From: JANMZO01 sp963763135
Lineage (GTDB): Bacteria > Actinomycetota > Acidimicrobiia > Acidimicrobiales > JANYDT01
Direction: 5' to 3'
DNA: 64,000 nucleotides
NCBI GenBank assembly: GCA_963763135.1
Contig: CAVXNJ010000003.1
Location: 62,001 to 126,000 of the forward strand
The notes beneath the pieces are model-generated. The model saw only the letters and a list, made by a program, of their open reading frames with translations. It had not been told where the DNA came from and made no database searches. The position numbers were made by a program, and so were the translations under genes. Position 1 is the first letter of the stretch. Each line of letters starts with the position of its first letter. This document shows, in pieces, positions 40,167 through 49,499 of the stretch.

Positions 40167-41904
40167 TCAGGCGCCGGTCAGCTGCTTCTTCAGCTCGCGC
40201 TTCACGAACTTGCCGTTCGCGTTTCGCGGAAGCGGCTGATCAAGGACCCAGACTTTCGCCGGGATCTTGTGCTTCGCGAGTTTGTCGGCGAGGAACGCTT
40301 GGAGACCCGCTTCATCGAGCGACGCTCCCGGTCTGAGGACAACGGCTGCGGCGACATCTTCGCCGAGACGCTCGTCGACGATTCCGAAAACCGCGGCTTC
40401 AGCGACCGCATCGTGCTGGTAGATCGCGGTCTCCACCTCGGAGCAGTACACGTTCTCGCCGCCGCGCAAGACCATGTCCTTCGCCCGGTCCACGATGTAC
40501 ACGAAGCCCTCCTCGTCGATACGGGCGATGTCGCCGGTGTTGAACCAGCCGTCGACGATGGCTTCGGCAGTGGCGTCGGGTCGGTTGAGATAACCCTTGA
40601 TGACCACCGATCCGCGCACGCACAGCTGTCCGATGGTGGTCGGTGAGGCGGGAAGGTCGTTGCCCTCTTCGTCGACAAGCTTGGCGTCGAGAGTCGGCAC
40701 GACCGGACCGCAGGAGTCGGGCTTGGCCTGGAAGTTGCGTGCCGCGTTCGCAGTCACGATGCCGCACGTTTCGGTCAATCCGTAGCCGGTGCTCGGAACG
40801 CCGTTTTTCAGAGCATCGGCGATCTTGCCGACGAGGTCGGGCTGCAGCGCAGCACCGCCACCACCCAGACCAAGGAGCGACGAGGTGTCACGGGTCTTCC
40901 AGTCCGGATGCAGCAACAGTTCCCGGCTCATCGTCGGGACGCCCGAGAAGTTGGTGACTTTCTCTCGCTCGATCAGCTCAAGGGCCCGCCCGGCATCCCA
41001 TTTGTACGTGAGCACCAAGCGCCCGCCGGCGAGTGTTGTCGGCTGCAGAATGCAGTTGTTGGCGGTCACATGAAACAGCGGCGTCGGGGCCATGGCCACC
41101 GATTGTTCCGGGGCGGGCGGTGGTGGTGTCGTAGGAGCAGGAAGATCGCCGGCCGCTATCGCCCGGGCTTCAGCCATCGATGAGGCCATCCCCATGTAGA
41201 CGATGTGCATGACGTTGTGAACCGAACCCCGGTGCGTCAACTGCGCACCCTTCGGGAAGCCGGTGGTACCGGACGTGTAAAAGATGCACGCATCGTCGTC
41301 GGGGTCGATCGTCGCATCGGGTAGCCCGGCCGGAGCCGTGGCCGGGTTGGCTGCATCGGACCAGGTCGAGGAGTCACTCGGGAGCTCCCGGTTCGTGCGC
41401 ACCACGATGATATGAAGCGGGGCCACCTCCCGGAGCTTTTCGAGTGCGGGAAGTGTGCGTTCGAGACGTTCCTCGTCGGCAATGAGGACTTTCGGACGGG
41501 AGTCGGAAAGCCCGAACTCCATCTCGCTCGGCGTCCACCACGCGTTCATCCCAACGACTGCGGCACCGATGGACACGATCGCCCAGTACGCCACCACCCA
41601 TTCCGGGTAGTTGCGCATGGCGATCGCTACCCGGTCGCCGGATCCCACCCCGTGCACGGTTCGCAGGGTGTGGGCCAAGCGCCCGCACCTGCGCTTGGAC
41701 CTCCGCGTAGGTGTAGCGCTCGTCTTCGTAGACGATGTACGTCCGGTCGGCAAACGGCGCGGTGGCCTCCCAGATCGCGCGCATGTGGGGCGGGGCGGCG
41801 TTCAACACCCGCATGGGTGCTCCCCGCACGATGATTTCGGTGGTGGCAAAAGGCCCTCCGGGCCCGGAAAGTTCTTCGCGTACAGCTCGATAGTGGTCAG
41901 TCAC
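40167..41904 (-). CDS. AMP-forming acyl-CoA synthetase, frameshifted
   Basis: Two frames together give one ANL-family ligase. The N-terminus starts at ATG 41904 (MTDHYRAVREELSGPGGPFA) and runs to EVQAQVRALG; from about 41677 the next frame continues LAHTLRTVHGVGSGDRVAIA to the end. An extra T in GCTTGG at 41676-41680 explains the break. The remainder has FYTSGTTGFPKGAQLTHRG, STGYGLTETCG, WFNTGDIARIDEEGF and the C-terminal catalytic Lys region RNANGKFVKREL. The joined length is about 578 residues. The substrate is unknown; a carboxylate of the carnitine or butyrobetaine routes is conceivable. Confidence 0.85.
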
Positions 41905-42023
41905 GATCTAGATCATTGTCGAGTGACGCCCGTCTCGTGAAACCCTGCACCCGCAAGCACCGGTCAGTCGCGGGCAATGAGCTCCACTTCGATGTCCGAA
42001 GCCTCGTTGACCTGCCCGGGAAT

Positions 42024-42778
42024 CTACCGGCGCAACGAGCGTTCGATCTCTCGGGCTGCGGCGACCACCAGGGTCCCGATGCGGTCGGCGTGAACCGTGC
42101 GGTCGGCCGGGAATCGATACGCCGGTCCGTGCGCATGTACGGCTGCGATCACTTTCGAGTCTTCGTCGAAAATGGGTGCCGCGACCGAGTTGATGCCCTC
42201 GGAGAATTCTTCATAGACCCAGGCGTAACCCTTCAGCCGGATCTCCCGCAGGCGCTCGGCTATCGCCGACGGGGCGGTCATGGTTCGGCTCGTGAACGCA
42301 TCAAGGCTTCCAGTCAGGTACGTGTCCTGTTCGACCGTCGGTGCGAAAGCGAGCAGGACCAGGCCCGAGGGCACCGCATGCAGTGGAGCACTCGTTCCCG
42401 TCCAGTCTTTTACCTGCACCGGGTTGTCGGATTCCACCTGATCGACGTAGTTCACGTTTCCGCCGGTGCGCACCGAGAGGCCGCTCGCTTCACCGGTCGC
42501 TCGTGTGAGTTCGAAGAGATGCGGATGGGCTCGCTCGATGAGGCCTCGCTTCGGTAGCGCGGGCTGCACGCGATCTCCACCATGACCGGACCGATCTCGT
42601 AAGGCCCTCCGGCCGAGATCTGGCGTACCGCACCAAGGTGTTCGAGGGTGGAGAGCAGCCGAGACACGGTACTTTTCGGCAGATCGACGCGCTCTGCCAA
42701 CTCCGTTACCCCAGCCGGCCCGGCGGCCAGACGTTGGAGAATGGCGAACGCCCGTTCAATGGATTGCACGCTCGACAT
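42024..42778 (-). CDS. IclR-family transcriptional regulator, frameshifted
   Basis: The first frame (from ATG 42778) encodes the winged helix: SIERAFAILQRLAAGPAGVT, DLPKSTVSRLLSTLEHLGAV, to EIGPVMVEIA near 42570. The effector-binding domain continues in another frame (PKRGLIERAHPHLFELTRAT through VDQVESDNPVQVKDWTGTSA and PLHAVPSGLVLLAFAP) to TAG at 42024. Moving between them needs a -1 shift near 42555-42575, consistent with one missing base. Both halves are fully conserved in pattern, so the gene is either recently broken or misread. IclR proteins bind GTTTC/GTGGAAC-type palindromes, which makes this a candidate for the twin operators near 38150 and 47560. Confidence 0.82.
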
Positions 42779-42839
42779 CGGAGACGAAGCTTGACATGCG
42801 CGACCGCGTCCGACAACCTCACGGCCGTGCGGGGCGGGC

Positions 42840-44039
42840 TCACTGAAGTCGGAGCGCGTCGATCCAAACGGCGATTCCCTTGGTGTCGCTACCGAGCCCG
42901 ACGATCTGGGTCTGTTGGCCGCAGAGAGCGGATCCCTCCTCGATCCGTCGCGCCGCGCAGGCCCACGCGCCGAGGGTCGCCACCGGGGTCGGCTGCGCAG
43001 CGTTGGTGAGCGCGTCGTGCAACCCGACCGAAGTGTCCCAGGCGGCGACGGGCAGGTTGGTCAACAGGGCTAAGGCCGTTGCTTTGCCGGCAGCTTCGGC
43101 AAGACTTTGTGGGTCCGAAAGGGTCTCGTTGGCGAATGATCGCGAGGTCATCAGTCGCAACCCGTCGAGATTCGCTTTCACCGCGGCCTCGCTGCAGGCG
43201 TTGGTCACGAACGTCGCGTCCATTCCGCCGGCCAGTGACGGCCGCCGACGGGTGAGGCCACGAAGGACCACTTCACATCCCGATCCTTCGGTGAGGAAGA
43301 TGACCACGGACTTCTTGCCGTTCGCCGTCTTCAGGTACGGCTTGACGTTCGTGCCGACCGTCTGGAAATCGAACGCATCGACCGGAATTTTCGTGGGCCC
43401 GGCAGCAGCAAGGAAGTCATCGGCTTCGTCTTGGGTGGTGGGTGTGCTGACGAGAACAATCGAAGGTGCTTTGACCTCGATCGCCCAACGAAGAGCGGCG
43501 AATAGAATGCCCTGGGTGCCGGGTGCAAATTGGAAACTGTTCGGATCGATGAACTCGGACTGATAGGACGGATATGCCCCGACATACGGAACGCCATCGC
43601 CGATCATCTTGTCGAGCACTGAACTCGGGTCCACTTCCGGGTTGCCGACAATCACCCGAGCCTTTGCATCTCGAAAGATCTTCGCGCAATCCTCCGCCAG
43701 CTCGGCGGGCGCCGTTACGCATCGCACGATTCGAACCCGCTTCGTGACATTTGCTGCGGATTCAGGTGCGCTGGTCAGGGCAAACCGGATCCCGGTCTCG
43801 ACTGACGAATCGGCCTGCGACTTGACCATGACGCCCCACACGATCGAGTTCGGGTCGAGCGTCGTGGTCGTGACGGCTGAGACGGCGGGAGCCTGGCTCG
43901 ATGAGGGGGACGTCACCACACTCGCATTGGGGTCGGCCTTTTCCCGGTCGACTTTCCATATCCAGAGGAGTTCGATGACAAATCCGACAAACAAGATGCC
44001 AAGAAAGATCTGTTTGAGGCGGCGAGCAGTGAAGTTCAT
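42840..44039 (-). CDS. Membrane-anchored periplasmic-binding-like protein
   Basis: The 399-residue protein has one N-terminal membrane anchor (IFLGILFVGFVIELLWIW) and a Ser/Thr/Pro linker, then a type-1 periplasmic-binding fold like branched-chain amino-acid receptors: SIVWGVMVKSQADSSVETGI, AKARVIVGNPEVDPSSVLDK, GVPYVGAYPSYQSEFIDPN and VDAFDFQTVGTNVKPYLKTA. Several cysteines may form disulfides. No permease or ATPase gene is linked, so it may be an orphan receptor. The gene lies between the IclR regulator and the divergent aldehyde dehydrogenase. Confidence 0.75.
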   Translation of the reverse strand: MNFTARRLKQIFLGILFVGFVIELLWIWKVDREKADPNASVVTSPSSSQAPAVSAVTTTTLDPNSIVWGVMVKSQADSSVETGIRFALTSAPESAANVTKRVRIVRCVTAPAELAEDCAKIFRDAKARVIVGNPEVDPSSVLDKMIGDGVPYVGAYPSYQSEFIDPNSFQFAPGTQGILFAALRWAIEVKAPSIVLVSTPTTQDEADDFLAAAGPTKIPVDAFDFQTVGTNVKPYLKTANGKKSVVIFLTEGSGCEVVLRGLTRRRPSLAGGMDATFVTNACSEAAVKANLDGLRLMTSRSFANETLSDPQSLAEAAGKATALALLTNLPVAAWDTSVGLHDALTNAAQPTPVATLGAWACAARRIEEGSALCGQQTQIVGLGSDTKGIAVWIDALRLQ

Positions 44040-44304
44040 GGGAAGTCGCCGGAGATCTGCGGGTTCAATCGAGCAGGGATTTTGGTGTTGGATGCGGTAG
44101 GCAAACGGGTCGTGACCAGCTTAATTGACTCGTAGTGCTGCCCTTGCGGGGAACCGTTGATCGTCATGAACCTGTCTGGCCACCCGCATCGCATCATTAA
44201 AGCCCATTATTTCCGAAACTGCATCCGTTGTATCGACAGACCGTGCTCGACGAAAAGCCGGCGACTGCGGCTGAATGTGGGCTCGGTCCGTTACGCTAAA
44301 TGTC

Positions 44305-45700
44305 ATGAGTGACGTTGCGACGATAGTTTCGCCCGTAGACGGTTCAGTGTATTCGAGTCGACCTTTTGCGAACCTGAAGGCTATTGAAGAATCGATAAAA
44401 TCAGCGAAAACCGCGCAGAGAGACTGGGCGAATGCCTCAATCGATGACCGTGCAAGGGTTTGTTTGGCTGCAGTAGATGCGATGAATGCCATGGTCAACG
44501 ACATAAGTGTTGAGCTTGCATGGCAGATGGGTCGGCCCGTCCGCTACGGACCGGGCGAATTCCGCGGATTCACGGAGCGCCGCGAAGTACATGATCGAAA
44601 TTGCTCCTCGGGCCCTCGCAGAAATTCCCGTTGCGGAGAAACCTGGATTCGAACGGTTCATCGAACGGGTGCCCCTCGGACTCGTGTTCGTCATAGCTCC
44701 CTGGAATTATCCGTTCCTGACCGCCGTCAACTCGATCATCCCCGCGTTGATGGCCGGCAACGCCGTTCTGCTCAAACATGCGTCACAGACCCTGCTCGTC
44801 GGCGAGAGGTTCCAACAGGCATTCGACCAGGCAGGTCTACCTGAGGGGTTGTTCCGCAATCTCGTCATGTCGCACGACCAGACTGCAGCGCTGTTGCGCT
44901 CCGGTCTCGTCAACCAGGTCAACTTCACCGGTTCGGTCTCGGGCGGCAAGGCGATCGAACTGGCAGCGGCCGGTTCGTTCAGCGGCGTTGGTCTCGAACT
45001 TGGCGGCAAGGACCCCGCATACGTGCGCGCCGACGCGAACCTCGACCACGCGATCGAAAACATCGTCGATGGAGCATTCTTCAATTCGGGGCAGTCGTGC
45101 TGCGGCATCGAGCGCGTCTACGTCGATCGATCGGTGTACGACGCGTTTCTCGACGGCGCCGTGGCGCTCACCGAACGGTATGTCCTCGGTTCGCCGCTTG
45201 ATGAAACGACGACGCTCGGCCCCATGGTCAAAGCCAGTGCAGCGGCCGAGGTCAGCGCCCAGGTGTCCCGGGCCATCGCCCGCGGCGCACGGCAACTCGT
45301 AAGCGCGCAGAATTTCACGGCATCGGTTCCGGGAACCGCGTATCTGGCTCCGCAGATTCTGGTCGACGTGAATCACCAGATGGACGTGATGACCGAGGAG
45401 ACTTTCGGTCCGGTCGTCGGCATCATGCCGGTTGATTCCGATGACCAGGCGATTGAACTGATGAACGACAGCCCGTACGGGCTTTCTGCTTCGATCTGGA
45501 CCGCCGACCTCGATGCGGCACGAGCGCTCGGTCGCCGACTGGAAACCGGCACGGTTTTCATGAACCGTGCTGACTACCTCGATCCTGCGCTGGCGTGGAC
45601 CGGGGTGAAGGATACGGGGAAAGGCATCACACTGTCTGCGCTCGGTTACGAGACGCTCACGAGGCCGAAATCGTTCCACCTTCGCCACACGATCGGCTGA
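44305..45700 (+). CDS. NAD(P)-dependent aldehyde dehydrogenase, frameshifted
   Basis: The first frame from ATG 44305 gives DVATIVSPVDGSVYSSRPFA to GPGEFRGFTER; after about 44580 the sequence continues in the next frame as AKYMIEIAPRALAEIPVAEK and then VFVIAPWNYPFLTAVNSIIP. An extra C in GCGCCGCG at 44577-44584 accounts for the shift. The catalytic Glu (LELGGKDPAYV) and Cys (FNSGQSCCGIERVYVD) are intact. The joined length is about 464 residues. Betaine-aldehyde dehydrogenase would fit the neighbouring choline dehydrogenase, but the substrate is not fixed by sequence. It ends at a hairpin shared with fhs. Confidence 0.85.
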
Positions 45701-45729
45701 ACGTAGCCGCGAGCTGCGCCGACAACGAA

Positions 45730-45761
45730 GGAGCCGAATTGTCGGGTGACCATTCGGCTCC
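45730..45761. terminator. 10-bp hairpin between convergent genes
   Basis: GGAGCCGAAT (45730-45739) pairs exactly with ATTCGGCTCC (45752-45761) around a 12-nt loop. It lies between the aldehyde dehydrogenase end and the convergent fhs end. T-content after either arm is low, so it is a moderate two-way terminator. Confidence 0.65.
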
Positions 45762-45793
45762 GGTTCTCAGGGTCGAGGGGCGACCGGGGTGAC

Positions 45794-47491
45794 TCAGCTG
45801 AGGCCGACGATCTCGCCGTTCTCCAGGATGTCGATGATCGCCGCGGCCGGCATCGTGCCGAGGCCCGGCATCGTGCGCATATCGCCGCAGATCGGGTAGA
45901 CAAACCCTGCGCCGACCGAGGCCCGGACTTCACGAACGTTCAGCGTGTGACCGGTCGGGGCGCCCTTGAGCGAAGCGTCGGCCGAGATCGACAGGTGGGT
46001 CTTCGCGATGCAAACGGGAAGCTTGCCGAAGCCGTTCGCCTCGTAGCTGGCGAGTTGCTTGTTGGCGACAGGGGAGTAGGTCACGTTCGCGGCGCCGTAG
46101 ATCTTCGTCGCGACGGACTCGATCTTCTGCTTCAGCGTGAAGTCGTCGGGATAGCAGAACGTGAAATCGTTGGTCTCCTCGCACGCCTCGACGACGGCCC
46201 GGGCCAGGTCAACTGCACCCTTGCCGCCATCGGAGAAGTGCGTGCACACGGCCACGCGAGCTCCCATCGACTCGGCGATCTCGCGGATGGCCTCGTGCTC
46301 CGAGGCGTGGTCGGTCGGGAACGCGTTGATGGCCACGACCGGGGTGACGCCGTGGACCTTCACGTTTTCGATCTGCTTGCGCAGGTTCGCGCCGCCGAGA
46401 CGGACGTCGTCGGGGTTCTCGGCGAGCAGCGCTTCGGGAAGCGGCTTGCCGGCGACGATCTTGAACTTGCCGGAGTGGGCCTTAAGCGCGCGTACGGTTG
46501 CCACGAGCACCGCGGCGTCGGGCACCATGCCGGAGTTGCGGCACTTGATGTTGAAGAACCGCTCCGCACCCATGTCGGCTCCGAAGCCGGCCTCGGTGAT
46601 CAGGTAGTCGCCGGTGTGGATGCCGATCTGGTCGGCGATGATCGAGGAGTTGCCGTGGGCGATGTTGCCGAACGGACCGGCGTGCACGATGACCGGGGTG
46701 TGCTCCAGCGTCTGGAGGAGGTTGGGCTTCAGCGCATCACGCATGATGACCGCCATTGATCCGGCGCCCTTGAGCTCCTCGGCCGTGACCGGAACGCCTT
46801 TCTTGGTGTAGCCGACGACGATGCGCCCGAGGCGGGCCCGGAGGTCCTGCGGTGACGTGGCGAGCGCCAGGATGGCCATGACTTCGGAGGCGGCAGTGAT
46901 GTCGAAGCCGGTCTGACGGGGCACGCCATCTTCGCCGGTACCTAGGCCGATGATGATGTTGCGCAGCGCCCGGTCGTTCACATCGAGCACACGACGCCAC
47001 GTGATGTTGGCCAGGTCGAGGTCGAGCTCGTTGCCCTGGTGGAGATGGTTGTCGAGCATCGCGGCGAGCAGGTTGTGCGCAGCAGTCACTGCATGGAAGT
47101 CGCCGGTCAGGTGCAGGTTGAGGAGGTCCATCGGGATGACCTGGCTGTAGCCGCCTCCGGCTGCGCCGCCTTTGATGCCGAACGTCGGGCCCATCGACGG
47201 CTGACGAAGGGCGATCGTCGCCTTCTTGCCGATGTGCTTCATGGCCTGACCGAGACCGACCGTGGTGGTGGTCTTGCCCTCGCCGAGCGGTGTCGGCGTG
47301 ATCGCGGTGACAACCACGTACTTCGCTTTGGGTCGGGTAGACAGTTCCTCGATCGCTTCAAGGCGGATCTTGGCGAGCGAGTCGCCGTGGGCTTCGAGCA
47401 GGTGCGGGCCGATACCCATCTGCTCGGCGATCTCGGTGAGCGGGCGCAACTCGGCGCGGCTCGCGATTTCTAGGTCGGATGGAAAACTCAC
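45794..47491 (-). CDS. fhs: Formate-tetrahydrofolate ligase
   Basis: This 565-residue protein has the Fhs P-loop TPTPLGEGKTTTTVGL near residue 70, the adjacent RQPSMGPTFGIKGGAAGGGY, and ITEAGFGADMGAERFFNIKC later. It interconverts formate, ATP and THF with 10-formyl-THF. In the degradative direction here it would release formate and make ATP from formyl-THF produced by FolD. GTG 47491 is chosen: family similarity begins at SFPSDLEIASR and a GGGGGG stretch lies just upstream; the frame extends 50 codons back without support. It diverges from the second MttB-like gene, with a shared operator between them. Confidence 0.95.
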   Translation of the reverse strand: MSFPSDLEIASRAELRPLTEIAEQMGIGPHLLEAHGDSLAKIRLEAIEELSTRPKAKYVVVTAITPTPLGEGKTTTTVGLGQAMKHIGKKATIALRQPSMGPTFGIKGGAAGGGYSQVIPMDLLNLHLTGDFHAVTAAHNLLAAMLDNHLHQGNELDLDLANITWRRVLDVNDRALRNIIIGLGTGEDGVPRQTGFDITAASEVMAILALATSPQDLRARLGRIVVGYTKKGVPVTAEELKGAGSMAVIMRDALKPNLLQTLEHTPVIVHAGPFGNIAHGNSSIIADQIGIHTGDYLITEAGFGADMGAERFFNIKCRNSGMVPDAAVLVATVRALKAHSGKFKIVAGKPLPEALLAENPDDVRLGGANLRKQIENVKVHGVTPVVAINAFPTDHASEHEAIREIAESMGARVAVCTHFSDGGKGAVDLARAVVEACEETNDFTFCYPDDFTLKQKIESVATKIYGAANVTYSPVANKQLASYEANGFGKLPVCIAKTHLSISADASLKGAPTGHTLNVREVRASVGAGFVYPICGDMRTMPGLGTMPAAAIIDILENGEIVGLS

Positions 47492-47545
47492 GGGTACCCC
47501 CCGGGTAATGACGCCCTGATAGTGACGTCTGGCACTGTAGCAATT

Positions 47546-47580
47546 GTTCCGCTTGGTGAAACTGATCCGCATTGTGGAAC
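47546..47580. promoter_or_regulatory. Twin-palindrome operator between fhs and mttB-like gene
   Basis: GTTCCGC-TTG-GTGAAAC (47546-47562) and GATCCGC-ATT-GTGGAAC (47564-47580) are 7-3-7 imperfect palindromes 18 nt centre to centre. They match the corrinoid-operon pair at 38139-38173 in sequence and spacing. They lie in the 174-nt gap between divergent starts and could control both genes. Confidence 0.72.
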
Positions 47581-47665
47581 CGATGCTGCGAAAACGTGAA
47601 ATCTCCGTGGCAATTCGACTCCCGACTCGGCCTTGCTGCACAATAACCAGTACATTCGTTCCCTA

Positions 47666-49264
47666 ATGGACAACATCGCTGCCGACGTAGAAAAAATTCT
47701 TGCCGAGGGCGGATCGTCTGGTGCCGAAGTCGGAGCCGGCCCTCGTCGCAAGGGTCGGTCGACGGCCGTTCGGAGCCTCGTTCCGGAACAGCGTCCGTTC
47801 GTTCAACAACGGCTTCGCTACGCGCCCACCGAGGTCATCTCCGAAGACGAAGTGGAAGCGATCCACAACGCCTCGCTTCGGATCCTCGAAGACATCGGCA
47901 TGGATTTTCTCTGCCCCCAGTCGCGCTCGATCCTGGCGGCGGCCGGAGCTGATGTGAAGCCGGGAGTTGAACGGGTTCGCTTCGACCGTGACCTGATCCT
48001 GAACAGCATCGCAAACGCTCCGGAGGAGTTCACCCTTCACGCCCGCAACCCGGCGCACAATCTCCAGATCGGAAAGAACTGGGTCGCGTTTGGCTCCGTC
48101 GCGTCGGCTCCCAACGTGGCCGACATGGACCGAGGTCGTCGGGTCGGCAACCGCGAGGATTACCAGAACCTCCTGCGGTTGAGCCAGATGCTCACCTGCG
48201 TGCACTTCAACGGTGGCTATCCGGTCGAACCGATCGACATCCATCCGTCCATCCGCCACCTCGATGCCACGTTTGATGCCCTGACGCTTTTCGACAAGCC
48301 CATCCACGCTTACAGCCTCGGAGCCCAGCGCAACCGCGACTGTCTCGAGTTGGTGCGCATCGCCCGTGGCGTTGACGACGCAACGCTGGAGAAGGAACCG
48401 TCGATCTTCACGATCATAAACTCGTCGTCGCCGCTGCGCCTCGACGTGCCGATGCTCCAGGGCATCATCGAATACGCGAGCCGCAACCAGGTCATCTGTC
48501 TGACGCCGTTCACCCTCGCCGGGGCGATGGCGCCGGTAACGCTGGCCGGTGCACTCGCCCTGCAGAATGCCGAGGCCCTGGCCGGACTCGCGTTCGCGCA
48601 GATCGTACGACCGGGCTCCCCGGTGATTTACGGCGGCTTCACCTCGAACGTCGACATGCAGTCCGGTGCTCCGGCGTTCGGTACCCCGGAGTTCATGCGC
48701 ACGGCGATGGCAGGCGGGCAACTGGCCCGCAAGTACAAGATCCCGTACCGCAGTTCCAACGTCTCCGCAGCGAACTCCCTTGACGCGCAGGCCGCGTACG
48801 AGTCGGTGTTCTCGATCTGGGGCGCGCTCATGGGCGGCACCAACTTCATGATGCACGGCGCCGGTTGGATGGAAGGTGGCCTGCACGCCGGTTACGAGAA
48901 GATGATTCTCGACGCTGACCTCCTACATATGGTGTCGGCATTTCTCGACCCGATCGTTGTCGACGAGGAGACACTCGCGGTGGAAGCGATCAGAGAGGTT
49001 GGTCCGGGCGGCCACTTCTTCGGAGTCGGCCATACCCAGAGCCGGTTCCGCACGGCCTTCCACAAGCCGATGCTGTCGGACTGGCGCAACTACGAGTCCT
49101 GGGAGGAAGCCGGTAGCCCCAACGCCGCCGGCAAGGCCAACCAGATCTGGAAGGCCATGCTGGCCGAATACAAAGAACCGCCACTCGATCCGGCCCGACG
49201 CGAGGAGATGGAAGCGTTCGTCGCCCATCGCAAGCAGGAAGGTGGCGTCGCCACCGATTACTGA
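47666..49264 (+). CDS. MttB-family methyltransferase, second copy (non-pyrrolysine)
   Basis: The 532-residue protein is a paralogue of the 31673-33226 enzyme. It shares FTLAGAMAPVTLAGALALQN, RPGSPVIYGGFTSNVDMQSG, FGTPEFMRTAMAGGQLARKY and GGTNFMMHGAGWMEGGLHAG, and has no in-frame TAG. It would transfer a methyl group from a quaternary amine to the corrinoid protein. The two copies differ enough to suggest different substrates. ATG 47666 is preferred over an in-frame TTG at 47633; no strong ribosome site is seen for either. It shares the operator with fhs and precedes the DMGDH-like gene by 235 nt. Confidence 0.88.
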   Translation: MDNIAADVEKILAEGGSSGAEVGAGPRRKGRSTAVRSLVPEQRPFVQQRLRYAPTEVISEDEVEAIHNASLRILEDIGMDFLCPQSRSILAAAGADVKPGVERVRFDRDLILNSIANAPEEFTLHARNPAHNLQIGKNWVAFGSVASAPNVADMDRGRRVGNREDYQNLLRLSQMLTCVHFNGGYPVEPIDIHPSIRHLDATFDALTLFDKPIHAYSLGAQRNRDCLELVRIARGVDDATLEKEPSIFTIINSSSPLRLDVPMLQGIIEYASRNQVICLTPFTLAGAMAPVTLAGALALQNAEALAGLAFAQIVRPGSPVIYGGFTSNVDMQSGAPAFGTPEFMRTAMAGGQLARKYKIPYRSSNVSAANSLDAQAAYESVFSIWGALMGGTNFMMHGAGWMEGGLHAGYEKMILDADLLHMVSAFLDPIVVDEETLAVEAIREVGPGGHFFGVGHTQSRFRTAFHKPMLSDWRNYESWEEAGSPNAAGKANQIWKAMLAEYKEPPLDPARREEMEAFVAHRKQEGGVATDY

Positions 49265-49347
49265 CAAGGCCCGGCCGCCATGTGGCCGCGCTCTATGCTT
49301 CCTCACGCCATCGGACCAGTCCTCGGCCCAGGACAGCACTGGTACGT

Positions 49348-49407
49348 GCACAGGTTTTACGAGCACAGGTTTTACGAGCACAGGTTTTACGAGCACAGAG
49401 TTTTCGC
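49348..49407 (+). repeat. 15-bp tandem repeat, about four copies, in leader
   Basis: GCACAGGTTTTACGA occurs three times without a gap (49348-49362, 49363-49377, 49378-49392), with a fourth diverged copy to 49407. It lies in the leader of the DMGDH-like gene. A further short CAGTTGT repeat is at 49460-49485, just before the ribosome site. Confidence 0.8.
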
Positions 49408-49499
49408 AGCACGAGCATCACCCGGCACGCAACGTGCCCAATCAGTTTCAAAAGCAGTCGCAGTTGTCAGTTGTAGTTGTCAGTTCGCAAGGAGCGTTC

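Noticed and set aside
44121..44504. Minus-strand ORF opposite the aldehyde dehydrogenase N-terminus
   Set aside because: It is antisense to a well-conserved coding sequence and has no recognisable domain.
48957..49499. Extended N-terminus of the DMGDH-like protein
   Set aside because: It overlaps the mttB-like gene in another frame and then runs through tandem repeats; GTG 49500 has AAGGAG and starts the FAD motif.
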